Positions 8,212 through 15,903 of a stretch of 64,000 nucleotides of DNA are shown piece after piece. Below the pieces are notes generated by a model. The model saw only the letters and a program-made list of their open reading frames with translations. It was not told the origin of the DNA and made no database searches. A program made the translations under genes and the position numbers. Every line of letters begins with the position of its first letter. Within the stretch, counting starts at the first letter, position 1. The DNA comes from Frankiaceae bacterium (GTDB taxonomy: Bacteria > Actinomycetota > Actinomycetes > BP-191): the NCBI GenBank assembly GCA_035556555.1, contig DATMES010000002.1, positions 1 through 64,000 on the forward strand, in the 5' to 3' direction.

Positions 8212-8721
8212 ATGAGTCGGACCCGCGGCATTCCTCGACTGATCGTCAGCATGACGACGACGCTGGTCGTCGCGACGGCCAGCGTCGTCGCTATCGGCAC
8301 GCCTGCCCAAGCGGTGGACGTACCGGCCTACGGCGTCATCACGATCACCGATGACGGAACGGGGTTCGTTCCGGCGTGGACGTACGACCCTGCGCTCTGG
8401 TCGTGCAGCACCGAGGTGGAAGGGCAGTTCAACGCGCCGACAGCGGTGATCGTCACATGCCGCGCGTCGGAGGGCATGTCGTTCATCTGCCCGCGGATGG
8501 TCCTCACGACGCACACCGCTGGTTTCGTCGCGCGCGCTGGCGGCCGGGCTACCTGTACCTATGACAGCCTGGACACCGGCATCATCAGCGGCTTCAACGC
8601 CGCGCAGCGGACGGGGGACCTGGGCCGCGCCCTGTGGGTCAAGTGCGCGGCGTACAGCGATATCCCGCTCATCCCGCCCTACACGGTCACCTGCAACGAA
8701 CCGGGCCTGCCGACCCTGTAG
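8212..8721 (+). CDS. Cys-rich Sec-exported protein, family with 12124-12660
   Basis: ATG 8212 follows ACGGAGGACAC, an optimal ribosome-binding site. The 169-residue product has a signal peptide (to about residue 34, PAQA) and a mature part with conserved cysteine spacing: LWSC, then VTC 16 residues later, then FIC, TCTY, VKC and VTC. The product of 12124-12660 has the same order (RWDC, VKC, WRC, FCD, FRC, AFC) and both end Cys-x-(D/E)-Pro-x-x-Leu, so I consider them divergent paralogues. No known domain was recognised. The gene lies between att-like repeat copies 1 and 2. Confidence 0.75.
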   Translation: MSRTRGIPRLIVSMTTTLVVATASVVAIGTPAQAVDVPAYGVITITDDGTGFVPAWTYDPALWSCSTEVEGQFNAPTAVIVTCRASEGMSFICPRMVLTTHTAGFVARAGGRATCTYDSLDTGIISGFNAAQRTGDLGRALWVKCAAYSDIPLIPPYTVTCNEPGLPTL

Positions 8722-8780
8722 CGCGGCAGGACGGCGGACGGGACGTGTCGAAGTCCGGTACGACAACTGGGAGGCTCGGC

Positions 8781-9563
8781 GTGCGCAGACTGACCGCGAT
8801 GGTGGCCACGCTGCTGTGCGGCGTGAGCGCCGCAGTCGCCGTGCCGGCCGCGCGCGCCGAACCTGGGCGCGCGACGGGGTGGGTCATCACCAGGACCGGC
8901 CGCGGACCCGCCGTGCTGAAAGGCAAGTTCACCGGTAGCGCGAATAGCGCCACCGCGACGGCGGTGCTGTTCGCGCTCTCCGGGCGGGGGCGAAGCCGGA
9001 AGCTCGCCAACGCTTTCACGACCGGGCGAATCGACTGGGGCGCCGACGGCTCACCGCGCGTCTACGGGGTGCAGTCCCCGTGCGTTGCGGCGTGCACCGA
9101 CCCTGTGGAGACACCGGCCGGGTACACGTTCTCCTCGAACGGTCACAAGCTCGACGCCGCGGTGTACGTCGCGACCTGGGACGTCCACAACGTCACCATC
9201 GACCTCATGTCGCCCGGCTGGCGGGTGCGGCCGTGGACGCCTTCGATGCGCACCGTGCAGAGCGAGGACGCAGGTGACGCGGGCGCCCGGGCGCTGCACA
9301 CGACCGTCGGGACGTTCTCGGCTGCCGAGGCGCCTGGTGGACGTTACGGCAGCATCGGCTGGGGGATCCTGCCGTGCGGCACGTACGGCAGCGGCAGCGG
9401 ACGGTTCACCGGCGGTCCGCGTGCGTGGCCGGTCGATTGCGAGTACGGCCGGAGCGCGTTGGACTACACCGCCGGCGCGACCCGGTGGCGGATGTCCGGC
9501 GACGCGACCGGGGTAGGAGCCACCGTGAACGTTCTGGTCGTCGTCGACTATCCAGTCGGCTAG
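8781..9563 (+). CDS. Sec-exported protein of unknown function
   Basis: The GTG at 8781 is preceded by CTGGGAGG at 6 nt and gives a signal peptide (VRRLTAMVATLLCGVSAAVA, cut near AARA). The open frame runs further upstream to 8634 but overlaps the preceding gene and hides the signal sequence. The mature ~234 residues are beta-rich with four cysteines (PCVAACTD, LPCG, DCEYG). It follows the gene at 8212 by 59 nt, so the two may be co-transcribed. No family was recognised. It ends just before repeat copy 2. Confidence 0.7.
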   Translation: MRRLTAMVATLLCGVSAAVAVPAARAEPGRATGWVITRTGRGPAVLKGKFTGSANSATATAVLFALSGRGRSRKLANAFTTGRIDWGADGSPRVYGVQSPCVAACTDPVETPAGYTFSSNGHKLDAAVYVATWDVHNVTIDLMSPGWRVRPWTPSMRTVQSEDAGDAGARALHTTVGTFSAAEAPGGRYGSIGWGILPCGTYGSGSGRFTGGPRAWPVDCEYGRSALDYTAGATRWRMSGDATGVGATVNVLVVVDYPVG

Positions 9564-9609
9564 CGCCGCGCCACCACAACGGGTCCATGACGCGCCGTAG
9601 GTCGGATCC

Positions 9610-9820
9610 ACAGCCTCCGTGAGCCTTGTTCCGCTGCTGGGAGAGTGCTGGCAAACTGGACGTGTAACGCCGCCACGCGACGACACGACGGAGGATCCGG
9701 CGCTGCACCCGGTGCGCCCAGGCGGCATCGAACGAACGGCTGGCACGTCAGAGGCCGCACTAGTCATCGGAAGGTTTCCCGGTTCGAGTCCGGGCGTCGG
9801 CTCTCGATCCCGCAGATCAG
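9610..9820. repeat. Att-like direct repeat, copy 2 (tRNA-Thr 3' remnant to 9802)
   Basis: It has the same layout as copy 1: ACAGCCTCCGTGAGCC, then GAGAGTGCTGGCAAACT, then the T-arm and acceptor 3' strand identical to the other copies. The anticodon-loop part has decayed to CTAGTCA and an extra T precedes the T-arm, so this copy is older or less constrained. The tail after 9806 diverges. Bases 9821-10065 contain nothing I can support as a gene. Confidence 0.75.
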
Positions 9821-10065
9821 CGGGGTCGTCAGCCGCTCTTCTGGACCGGGGCGGGGGTCGTTCGCGCCGTGCTCTGCGATGCACAGCGTCCGCACGTCTG
9901 CCCGCAGCGGGCGAACGATGGCCGCTGATATGAATTGGCGGATCAAGCAGGCTATGCGCTGACGTAGGACACGCAATTCCCCGATTGCCCAGGACGAGCA
10001 CGGAACGGCCGTACCTGGCCGACTTCCCGGCCGCTGGACCACGAAGGCTACGGCGCAGCCACAGC

Positions 10066-12012
10066 TCAGTCGTACACCCAGGTGTCGCTGAGGTAGCACA
10101 CGCCGGCACACCCGCTGCCGGCGATTACCACGCTGACGTTGCCGCGGGTGTCGTAGGCCATCGTCGCGCCGTACCGTGCCGGTGGGCTCGTCGCAGGCAT
10201 CCGCTCGGTCCAGCCCTGGCCGTCCCACGCCCACGTGCGCGCGCCCGGGCATTCGAGCGGCGCACCGTAGGTGCAGCCGCCGAACAGCACGCTTCGGTGG
10301 TGCGCCGAGTCGTAGGCCATCGATGCGAGGTGCAGCGTCGGCGGGTGCGGCACGGGGTTTGCGGCCGTCCACGTGGTGCCGTTCCACGTCCACGTGTCGT
10401 CGAGGTTGCCGAGGGTCCCCTGGCCCCCGAAGAGCACGACATGCGACTGGATCGTGTCGGCGAAGTACGCCATCGCGGCGCCCTCCCGTGCGGGGGGCGT
10501 TGTGCCCGGGAAGCGCGGTGCCCATCCGGCCGTGGTCCAGACCCAGGTGTCGGACAGTCGCGTGCCGCTAGCGTTCATCCCGCCGAACAGCAGGATCTCG
10601 CCGTGTGCTGCGTCGTACGCCATCGTCGCGCCGTAGCGTGCAGGTGGCGCGGTCCCGACCGGCGCCGCGCTCCACGATGCGCCGTTCCAGAGCCAGGTGT
10701 CGCCGAGGACGCCGCCGGCGTTGCGGCCACCGAACAGCACCGTGGTGCCGCTCGCGCCGTGGTACGCCATCGCCGCGGCCTCGCGGGCGGGTACGCCGCT
10801 AGCAGGCCGCTGCGTCCAGCCGGAGCCGTTCCACGTCCAGGTGTCGGCGAGGTAGCCGCCGATGTTCCGCCCGCCGACGAGGACCGCGTTGTGCCGGATC
10901 GTGTCGTACGCACTCGACGCTCGGAAGCGGCCCGACGGCCCGGTAGCCGCCGCCGGAGTCCATACCTCGGCCGTGATGAGGCGAAACACGTCGTAGGTCC
11001 ACGTGTCGTTCGCCGGCTGGTAAGGCTCGGCGCCGGAGAACAGCACCATCTCAGCGTTGGCCCCGTCGTACGCCATCGCGGCGTAGTAGCGGGCTGGCGG
11101 CTTCGGCACCGAGACGTGCTCGGTCCAGGTGCTGCCGTCCCACGCCCAGGTGTCGTCGCGGAAGCAGTCGCAGCCGAGGCTGCCGGTCCCGCCGTATCCG
11201 CCGAACAAGATGGTCTGTCGGTTGACGCTGTCGTAGGCCATCGTGGCCTGCCACCGCGGGGGCGGCGCCGCGGTGATGTGCGGCGTCCACGCGGAGCCGT
11301 CCCACGTCCAGGTGTCCACCGGCATGGTGCCGCCGGCTTCGTAACCGCCGAACAGGACGAGCTGGTCATGGGACGCGTCGTAGGCCATCGTGCCGCCGTA
11401 CCGCGCCGACGGTGAGATCCCCCCCGTCGGCGTGACCTGCGTCCATGTAGTGCCGTCCCACGTCCAGGTATCGGAGGCGATGCCACCGGTGTTCAGGCGC
11501 CCACCAAACAACACGATGAGGTCGCGGCCGCCGTCGTAGGCCATGAAGTAGTGCTGGCGTCCCGAGGGGCGCGTCGTCGTCGGGTGGAGCGTCCAGTCGA
11601 CGCCGTTCCACGTCCACGTCTCACCCGGCGCGTTCGTGCCCGAGCCATAGCCGCAGAAAAGCACCGTAACGGTGCGCAGCTCGTCGTAGGCCATCGCGGG
11701 GAACGGGCAGAACCCCGGGTTCGTCGCGGGCAGCCGTTGAGTCCAGTTCGTGCCGTCCCAGACCCAGGTGTCGGTGCGCTGCGGATTGTTGCCAGCCGGG
11801 CCGTAGCCGCCGTACATGACGACCTCGCCGCGCGCCGTGTCGTACACCATCGCGGCATGTGACCGCACGGGCGGCTTGGTGGCGGGCGTCTCTTCGGTCC
11901 ACATGCCGGTGTAGGTCGGATCCGCCGACGCGGCGGTGAGTGGAACCGTGGTGGCGACGAGCGCCAAGACGAGGCAGCCGAGCAGGACTCGTGGCCGAGA
12001 CAGGCGATGCAC
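10066..12012 (-). CDS. Exported kelch-like repeat protein (about 12 repeats)
   Basis: The GTG start at 12012 follows GAGGAGTCTTCT and yields a signal peptide (VHRLSRPRVLLGCLVLALVA, cut around ASA-DPTY). The rest is ~12 repeats of ~50 residues with the pattern AMAYD...VLFGG...DTWTWDGTTW, as in kelch/galactose-oxidase-type beta-propellers. Twelve units suggest two six-bladed propellers. There is no catalytic Cys-Tyr of galactose oxidase that I can assign, and no sortase signal or membrane anchor, so it is probably released and binds polymers or proteins. It lies between att-like repeats 2 and 3 on the minus strand. The repeat sequence makes recombination within the gene plausible. Confidence 0.85.
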   Translation of the reverse strand: MHRLSRPRVLLGCLVLALVATTVPLTAASADPTYTGMWTEETPATKPPVRSHAAMVYDTARGEVVMYGGYGPAGNNPQRTDTWVWDGTNWTQRLPATNPGFCPFPAMAYDELRTVTVLFCGYGSGTNAPGETWTWNGVDWTLHPTTTRPSGRQHYFMAYDGGRDLIVLFGGRLNTGGIASDTWTWDGTTWTQVTPTGGISPSARYGGTMAYDASHDQLVLFGGYEAGGTMPVDTWTWDGSAWTPHITAAPPPRWQATMAYDSVNRQTILFGGYGGTGSLGCDCFRDDTWAWDGSTWTEHVSVPKPPARYYAAMAYDGANAEMVLFSGAEPYQPANDTWTYDVFRLITAEVWTPAAATGPSGRFRASSAYDTIRHNAVLVGGRNIGGYLADTWTWNGSGWTQRPASGVPAREAAAMAYHGASGTTVLFGGRNAGGVLGDTWLWNGASWSAAPVGTAPPARYGATMAYDAAHGEILLFGGMNASGTRLSDTWVWTTAGWAPRFPGTTPPAREGAAMAYFADTIQSHVVLFGGQGTLGNLDDTWTWNGTTWTAANPVPHPPTLHLASMAYDSAHHRSVLFGGCTYGAPLECPGARTWAWDGQGWTERMPATSPPARYGATMAYDTRGNVSVVIAGSGCAGVCYLSDTWVYD

Positions 12013-12063
12013 AGAAGACTCCTCAACCGGGGTGCTGACGACGGAAGGCAGCGCTGGCCGCTC

Positions 12064-12096
12064 GCCGCCGGGCACGCGTACGACGCGCCCGGCGGC
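12064..12096 (-). terminator. Hairpin terminator of the exported protein gene 12124-12660
   Basis: A perfect 10-bp stem (GCCGCCGGGC 12064-12073 with GCCCGGCGGC 12087-12096) with a 13-nt loop lies 28 nt past the minus-strand stop at 12124 and before the start of the kelch gene, so the two genes are likely separate transcripts. Confidence 0.7.
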
Positions 12097-12123
12097 TGAG
12101 CGGTGATTGCTACTGCTCCGCCG

Positions 12124-12660
12124 TCAGCCGAGCAGACCGAGCGACGGCGGGTCTCCGCAGAACGCCCAGTAGTTCGGTACGGGCGCCGCGGCGGCGCCGT
12201 TGTCGATCGTGCATCTGAACTCCTGCACGACGGCGCCGGACGGTCCGTACTGGTACGCGTAGTCGCCTGCGCCGCTGACGACCCGGGTGCGCGCCGCCGG
12301 GACAATCGACGCGTCACAGAACATCGACGTGCGCAGAATGCCCGAGGCGCTCGTCGTGGCTGAGTTCGCGTGCAGGATGTCGCAGCGCCACGCCGCCAAC
12401 GTATTTGGCACCGGGGTGCACTTGACCGTGAACGGGACAGCGGGGACGTAGGTGGTCGGCCGAACGCAGTCCCACCTCGTCGGGTCCGCGAGCACGCCGG
12501 AGACTATGACCTTGGGTTCAGTCATGGTCGTCGCGTCAAACACGATCTTGATGTATCCGACGACCGGAGCCGCCGACGCCGTTCCGGTGAGCGGCATCGT
12601 CACCGCCAGCGCCGTCACGGCGGCAAGCGAGACGGTTCTGAGTATTCGTGGCACTTGCAC
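12124..12660 (-). CDS. Cys-rich Sec-exported protein, family with 8212-8721
   Basis: The GTG start at 12660 has AAGGAG 7 nt upstream. Residues 1-31 form a signal peptide ending ASA-APVVG. The mature ~147 residues carry six cysteines in the order WDC, VKC, WRC, FCD, FRC, AFC and end CGDPPSLGLLG. This cysteine layout and ending match the product of 8212-8721 and, in the ending, that of 5866-6258. Its function is unknown; disulfide-stabilised exported proteins of this size are often binders or inhibitors, but nothing in the sequence shows which. Confidence 0.75.
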   Translation of the reverse strand: MQVPRILRTVSLAAVTALAVTMPLTGTASAAPVVGYIKIVFDATTMTEPKVIVSGVLADPTRWDCVRPTTYVPAVPFTVKCTPVPNTLAAWRCDILHANSATTSASGILRTSMFCDASIVPAARTRVVSGAGDYAYQYGPSGAVVQEFRCTIDNGAAAAPVPNYWAFCGDPPSLGLLG

Positions 12661-12988
12661 GTGTTACTCCTTGAGGTCGGGGCGCCTACAGGCCGCCGCG
12701 GTCGAGGGGCCCGAAATCTCGCGTCCCCTTGCTCTACACGGATGACGCGACGCGTCCTTACAACCTTTCCGCCGACCGCCTGTGGCGGCCGGTCCGGTCG
12801 TGCGCCAACCTGCGTGCCCTTCGGACACGCGCGCGCAGCCCGGAGCCTGTCTGCAAATCCACGTCCGCCGAGACGCCGGCGGCGGCCAGCATCGCGCTCG
12901 GGTGTCACCCGAGCCGTGGAACGCGATGGGCCAGCGGGCGGGCGACCTACGCCATAGCCACCACGGCGATCACCCGCGCTGCGCAGTC
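12661..12988. other. Gene-free stretch upstream of repeat copy 3
   Basis: These 328 bases carry the ribosome-binding site and presumably the promoter of the minus-strand gene starting at 12660. The remainder shows open frames only of the kind expected by chance and no repeats or hairpins I would call. Confidence 0.5.
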
Positions 12989-13245
12989 AACAGCCTCCGC
13001 GAGCCTTGTTCCGCTGCTGGCAGAGTGCTGGCAAACTGGACCTGCAACGCCGCTACGCGACGACATGGAGAAGGATCGGGCAGTGCACCTGACGTGCTCA
13101 GACGGCATCCGGCGACACCAGCCGGCACCGCCAGGAGCGCGCTTGTAATCGGCAGGTTCCCGGTTCGAGTCCGGGCGTCGGCTCTCAAAGCCGCAGGTCA
13201 GAGGCTTATACCGCCTCTGGCCCGCGGCTTCCGGAACCTCTCGTC
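12989..13245. repeat. Att-like direct repeat, copy 3 (tRNA-Thr 3' part at 13142-13183)
   Basis: This copy is nearly identical to copy 1 over its second half: CTTGTAA anticodon loop (13142 on), T-arm, acceptor strand, then the AGAGGC/GCCTCT hairpin and the closing CTCTCGTCTAAC. It lies 167 nt upstream of a tyrosine-integrase pseudogene, the normal place for an element's att site. The absence of a 5' tRNA half indicates a remnant att end, not a tRNA gene. Confidence 0.8.
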
Positions 13246-13269
13246 TAACCGTCTAACAGACGGTTAGAC
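13243..13269. repeat. Perfect 12-bp inverted repeat at the end of att-like copy 3
   Basis: GTCTAACCGTCT (13243-13254) and AGACGGTTAGAC (13258-13269) are exact reverse complements around a 3-nt loop. Half of it (GTCTAAC) ends repeat copy 1, exactly where the phospholipase duplication begins. It may be a terminator, a recombinase-binding site, or both. Confidence 0.7.
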
Positions 13270-13411
13270 GTCAGCCGTCCTGAGTCCGCACTACGCGGCA
13301 CACGATGGCACCGGGCTCGAGCTCGTTCGCGGAGCACCCCCGGAAGTGGCCCCACCGACACCTACTGTCGGAAGTCCGCCCTTGCGGCGGACGGGGACCG
13401 GGAGGTCACCA

Positions 13412-14108
13412 ATGCGAGGCAGCATCGTCAAGCGCGGCGAGATGTTCCACGCCGTGCTCGACCTGCCGCGAGGCGAGGACGGCAAGCGGAGGCAGAAGTG
13501 GCTCTCTGGCTACGCCACGAGGCGCGAGGCCGAGGCGGCCCTCGCGCACGCGCTCAACGAGGTCCACACCGGCCGCCACGTCGAGCCGATCACCATGACC
13601 GTCCGGCACTTCCTGTGCGACGAGTGGCTGCCGGCAAGCGCAGCCCGCGTGCGCGCGACGACCCTGCGCGGGTACCGACCGCTCATCAACTCCTACGCCG
13701 TGCCCGCCCTCGGCGACGTCCGGCTCGTCGACGTGACGCCCGTCGTTCTGACGAAGCTCTACGGTCGGTTGCTGACGTCCGGTCGCGCGAACGGCAAGGG
13801 CGGTCTGTCGGCGCGCACCGTGGCTTCCTTCACACCGTCCTGCGTCGCGCGTTCGCCGACGCCGTGCGCTGGCGCTACCTCGCGGCGAACCCCGCCGACG
13901 GCGCGACGCCGCCGTCCGCTGCCGCGGCACGCGCGCCGGAGATGCGCACGCGACGCTGTCACTTCAAGCCGGCATCCACCCAAAGATCGTCGTCAGCGAG
14001 CGGCTTGGCCACTCGACGGCGGCGTTCACCCTGGACATCTACAGCCACGCGGTGCCGTCGCTGCAGGCCGAGGCCGCACCGACGTTCGGAGCGTTGGTGT
14101 TCGGCTGA
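13412..14108 (+). pseudogene. Tyrosine recombinase (phage/ICE integrase), frameshifted and internally deleted
   Basis: The gene opens at ATG 13412 after GGGAGGTCACC with a normal SAM-like integrase N-terminus: an AP2-type arm (MRGSIVKRGEMFHAVLDLPRG) and the core-binding domain (TLRGYRPLINSYAVPALGDV, then VVLTKLYGRLL). After residue ~137 the frame changes; the next expected segment (FLHTVLRRAFADAVRWRYL) reads in another frame. The C-terminal box with the catalytic His and Tyr (SERLGHSTAAFTLDIYSHAV) reads in a third frame and ends TGA at 14106-14108. The middle ~200 residues with the catalytic Arg and Lys/His-x-x-Arg are absent. The enzyme is therefore dead. The C-terminal piece still fits the family closely, which suggests a recent loss. 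Confidence 0.85.
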
Positions 14109-14422
14109 TAGTGCATTCTCAGTGCCCCCGACGAATCGTGCAGTGCGAACGGCTGCTCAGGATGCTCGACTGTGGCGCCCTGAAGGCGCCCCCACACGTA
14201 GATCATCTTTGGCGGCAAGTGATCATTGCATTCAGAACGATCACATGACGCAGAGCGAGCGCTCGCTGCCGAACCGCGTTCGATAATATGCAGATTTGTC
14301 GTAGTCTTGACCCACTTCGCAGGCCGAGGATACGGTCGCCCTCTCCGGAGACAGGGGCCGGTCGCTCTGGCCCGACATCCGCTGGCGGCGCTGCCGTCGA
14401 CAACTGTATGGAAGGGGGATCC
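14109..14422. other. Gene-free, comparatively AT-rich stretch
   Basis: These 314 bases follow the dead integrase. They include GGCGCC-CTGAA-GGCGCC (possible weak hairpin), three GATCAT/GATCAC words near 14202-14247 and an AT-rich patch around 14283-14300. A TTGACC at 14307 could be the -35 of the next gene; the -10 is unclear. Nothing else is supported. Confidence 0.4.
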
Positions 14423-14794
14423 ATGCTCCACAAGCTTCGGTTGACGGTCGCGGTGGCGATCGTTGGCGCCGTACTGGTGACTGCACCAGGCGCCTCGGCA
14501 CATGAGGCCGGTAGTCCGGTCTGTGACTCGGGGGCCTTGTGTGTCTGGTACGACACGCATTACACCGGCTCCCGGTTCATGTTCTTCGGCACCAACTCCT
14601 CGTGGCACTCGTGGGCTATTGCTGACGACGACTCGTCGTCCAAGAACAATGGCACCACGGGCCTGCGTGCGCGGATCTGGGAGAACACGAGCTACGGGGG
14701 CACTCTCATCGAGTGCCTCGCGCAAGGTGTGAAGGTCGCACACAACGACCCGAACGACGAAGGCAGTTCGAACGACTGGCAATGGTCCTGCTGA
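14423..14794 (+). CDS. Peptidase inhibitor family I36-like exported protein
   Basis: ATG 14423 sits 5 nt after GAAGGGGG. A signal peptide (to GASA, about residue 29) precedes a ~94-residue beta/gamma-crystallin-like domain with the I36 pattern: CDSGALCVWYD, then YTGSRFMFF, a Trp-Ser motif, NGTTGLRARIWEN, and Cys near the C-terminus. Family members include the Streptomyces metalloproteinase inhibitor SMPI. The four cysteines would give two disulfides. Whether it inhibits a protease cannot be read from sequence. It ends before a strong hairpin. An in-frame ATG at 14408 is possible but has no ribosome-binding site. Confidence 0.85.
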   Translation: MLHKLRLTVAVAIVGAVLVTAPGASAHEAGSPVCDSGALCVWYDTHYTGSRFMFFGTNSSWHSWAIADDDSSSKNNGTTGLRARIWENTSYGGTLIECLAQGVKVAHNDPNDEGSSNDWQWSC

Positions 14795-14817
14795 CGCGGC
14801 GACCGAGGTAATCCGCG

Positions 14818-14858
14818 ATGGCCCACGGCTCCGCCGACGTGGCGGGGTCGTGGGCCAT
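14818..14858 (+). terminator. Strong hairpin terminator after the I36-like gene
   Basis: A 10-bp outer stem, ATGGCCCACG (14818-14827) with CGTGGGCCAT (14849-14858), surrounds an inner CCGCC/GGCGG stem. It lies 24 nt after the stop at 14794. Confidence 0.85.
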
Positions 14859-14904
14859 GTGCGTCGTGCATCGTGCATACACTGTCGTCGAGGGGGACGA
14901 AGAC

Positions 14905-15858
14905 ATGGTCAGGCGTTCATCTGGACACCTTGCGGCGCTTCTGCTCGTGACAGTCGCGCTGGCGGCCTGTTCGAGCGAAGGGGACACGGTCGCGCAAGAC
15001 GGAACGGGGAGCGGGCGTGGCTCAGCGCCGGGTGGGAGCGTGCTGAGCGAGGAGGAAGCGTTCCTCGTGCTTGCGGAGCAGCAGCTGGTTAGTCGATGCA
15101 TGCGCGTGGCGGGCTTCGAGTATGTCGCGGTGCGGCCGAGGCCGAGCGCTGTCGTCGCTCAGGGTTCGGGACACTTTTACGAAGAACGCTCGCTCGTTGC
15201 GCGCCGTCAGGATGGCTATGGACTCTCGAAAACCGCCTCGGCCGCCGTTGAGGAGATTCCGGTCGAAGCGCGTGCGAATAATGAAATTGTCGCAAAGCTC
15301 ACGCCAGCCGAGAAGGAGCGCTATACGTTGACATTGTTCGGTTCCGATCGGACCGCTATATCCGTGACGCTGCCCAGCGGGAAGAGTATTGCGACGAACT
15401 CCGACGGATGTCTGAGCGAGGCCCGGCGGGCGCTCTATCTCGATCTTGAGCGCTGGCTGCTTCTCGACTACATCGGTAGTGCCTCTCGACTAGAGATCAA
15501 CGCCGCGGTCCGCAAGGACGAACGCTTCCTGACGGCGTTGCGGAAGTGGGCCGACTGCATGAAGGGTCGTGGCTTCTCGGTTCACGATCCGGGCGACGCC
15601 AAGGAAGAGGCAGCGAAGGCGTATGAGGCTGCGGGCAACGAGGCCAACGCGAGGTCACGCGAACTTGAGATCGCGGTAGCCGACGGCGAGTGCGGTGAAC
15701 AGTCCTCGTTCTATACGGTGCTCGCCGAGGTCGAGCAGGAGCACACGGCAGCGGTGAACGCGAAGAACGAGGCGAACGTGATCGCCTTCCGGGAGATGCA
15801 AGCCCAGGCACGAGACCGTGCGAAGAGGTTGCTTGCGAGGAGTGGATCGGGCAAGTGA
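14905..15858 (+). CDS. Putative lipoprotein of unknown function
   Basis: ATG 14905 follows GAGGGGGACGAAGAC. The N-terminus is a lipoprotein signal with lipobox LAAC (Cys at about residue 22). The mature ~295 residues are helix-rich with an acidic, Ala/Glu-rich C-terminal part likely to be coiled-coil (KEEAAKAYEAAGNEANARSR). Cysteines (RCMR, DGCLS, DCMKG, GECG) are spaced as in actinobacterial lipoproteins that precede efflux operons. It is 45 nt upstream of the adaptor gene and likely in one operon with the exporter at 15904-18961, so an accessory role in that exporter is my best guess. Confidence 0.75.
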   Translation: MVRRSSGHLAALLLVTVALAACSSEGDTVAQDGTGSGRGSAPGGSVLSEEEAFLVLAEQQLVSRCMRVAGFEYVAVRPRPSAVVAQGSGHFYEERSLVARRQDGYGLSKTASAAVEEIPVEARANNEIVAKLTPAEKERYTLTLFGSDRTAISVTLPSGKSIATNSDGCLSEARRALYLDLERWLLLDYIGSASRLEINAAVRKDERFLTALRKWADCMKGRGFSVHDPGDAKEEAAKAYEAAGNEANARSRELEIAVADGECGEQSSFYTVLAEVEQEHTAAVNAKNEANVIAFREMQAQARDRAKRLLARSGSGK

Positions 15859-15903
15859 AACCTCACGCGCCGGAGCGCTCGGGGGCGCGGACGGACGGGC
15901 TTC

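Noticed and set aside
10066-12012. Regularly spaced repeats in the kelch gene as an array element
   Set aside because: The ~150-nt spacing matches ~50-residue protein blades; the repeats are coding, not a DNA element.
7353-13183. Three candidate tRNA-Thr genes
   Set aside because: Only the 3' part from the anticodon loop is present; no D-arm or 5' acceptor strand precedes any copy, and one anticodon loop is decayed. They are att remnants.
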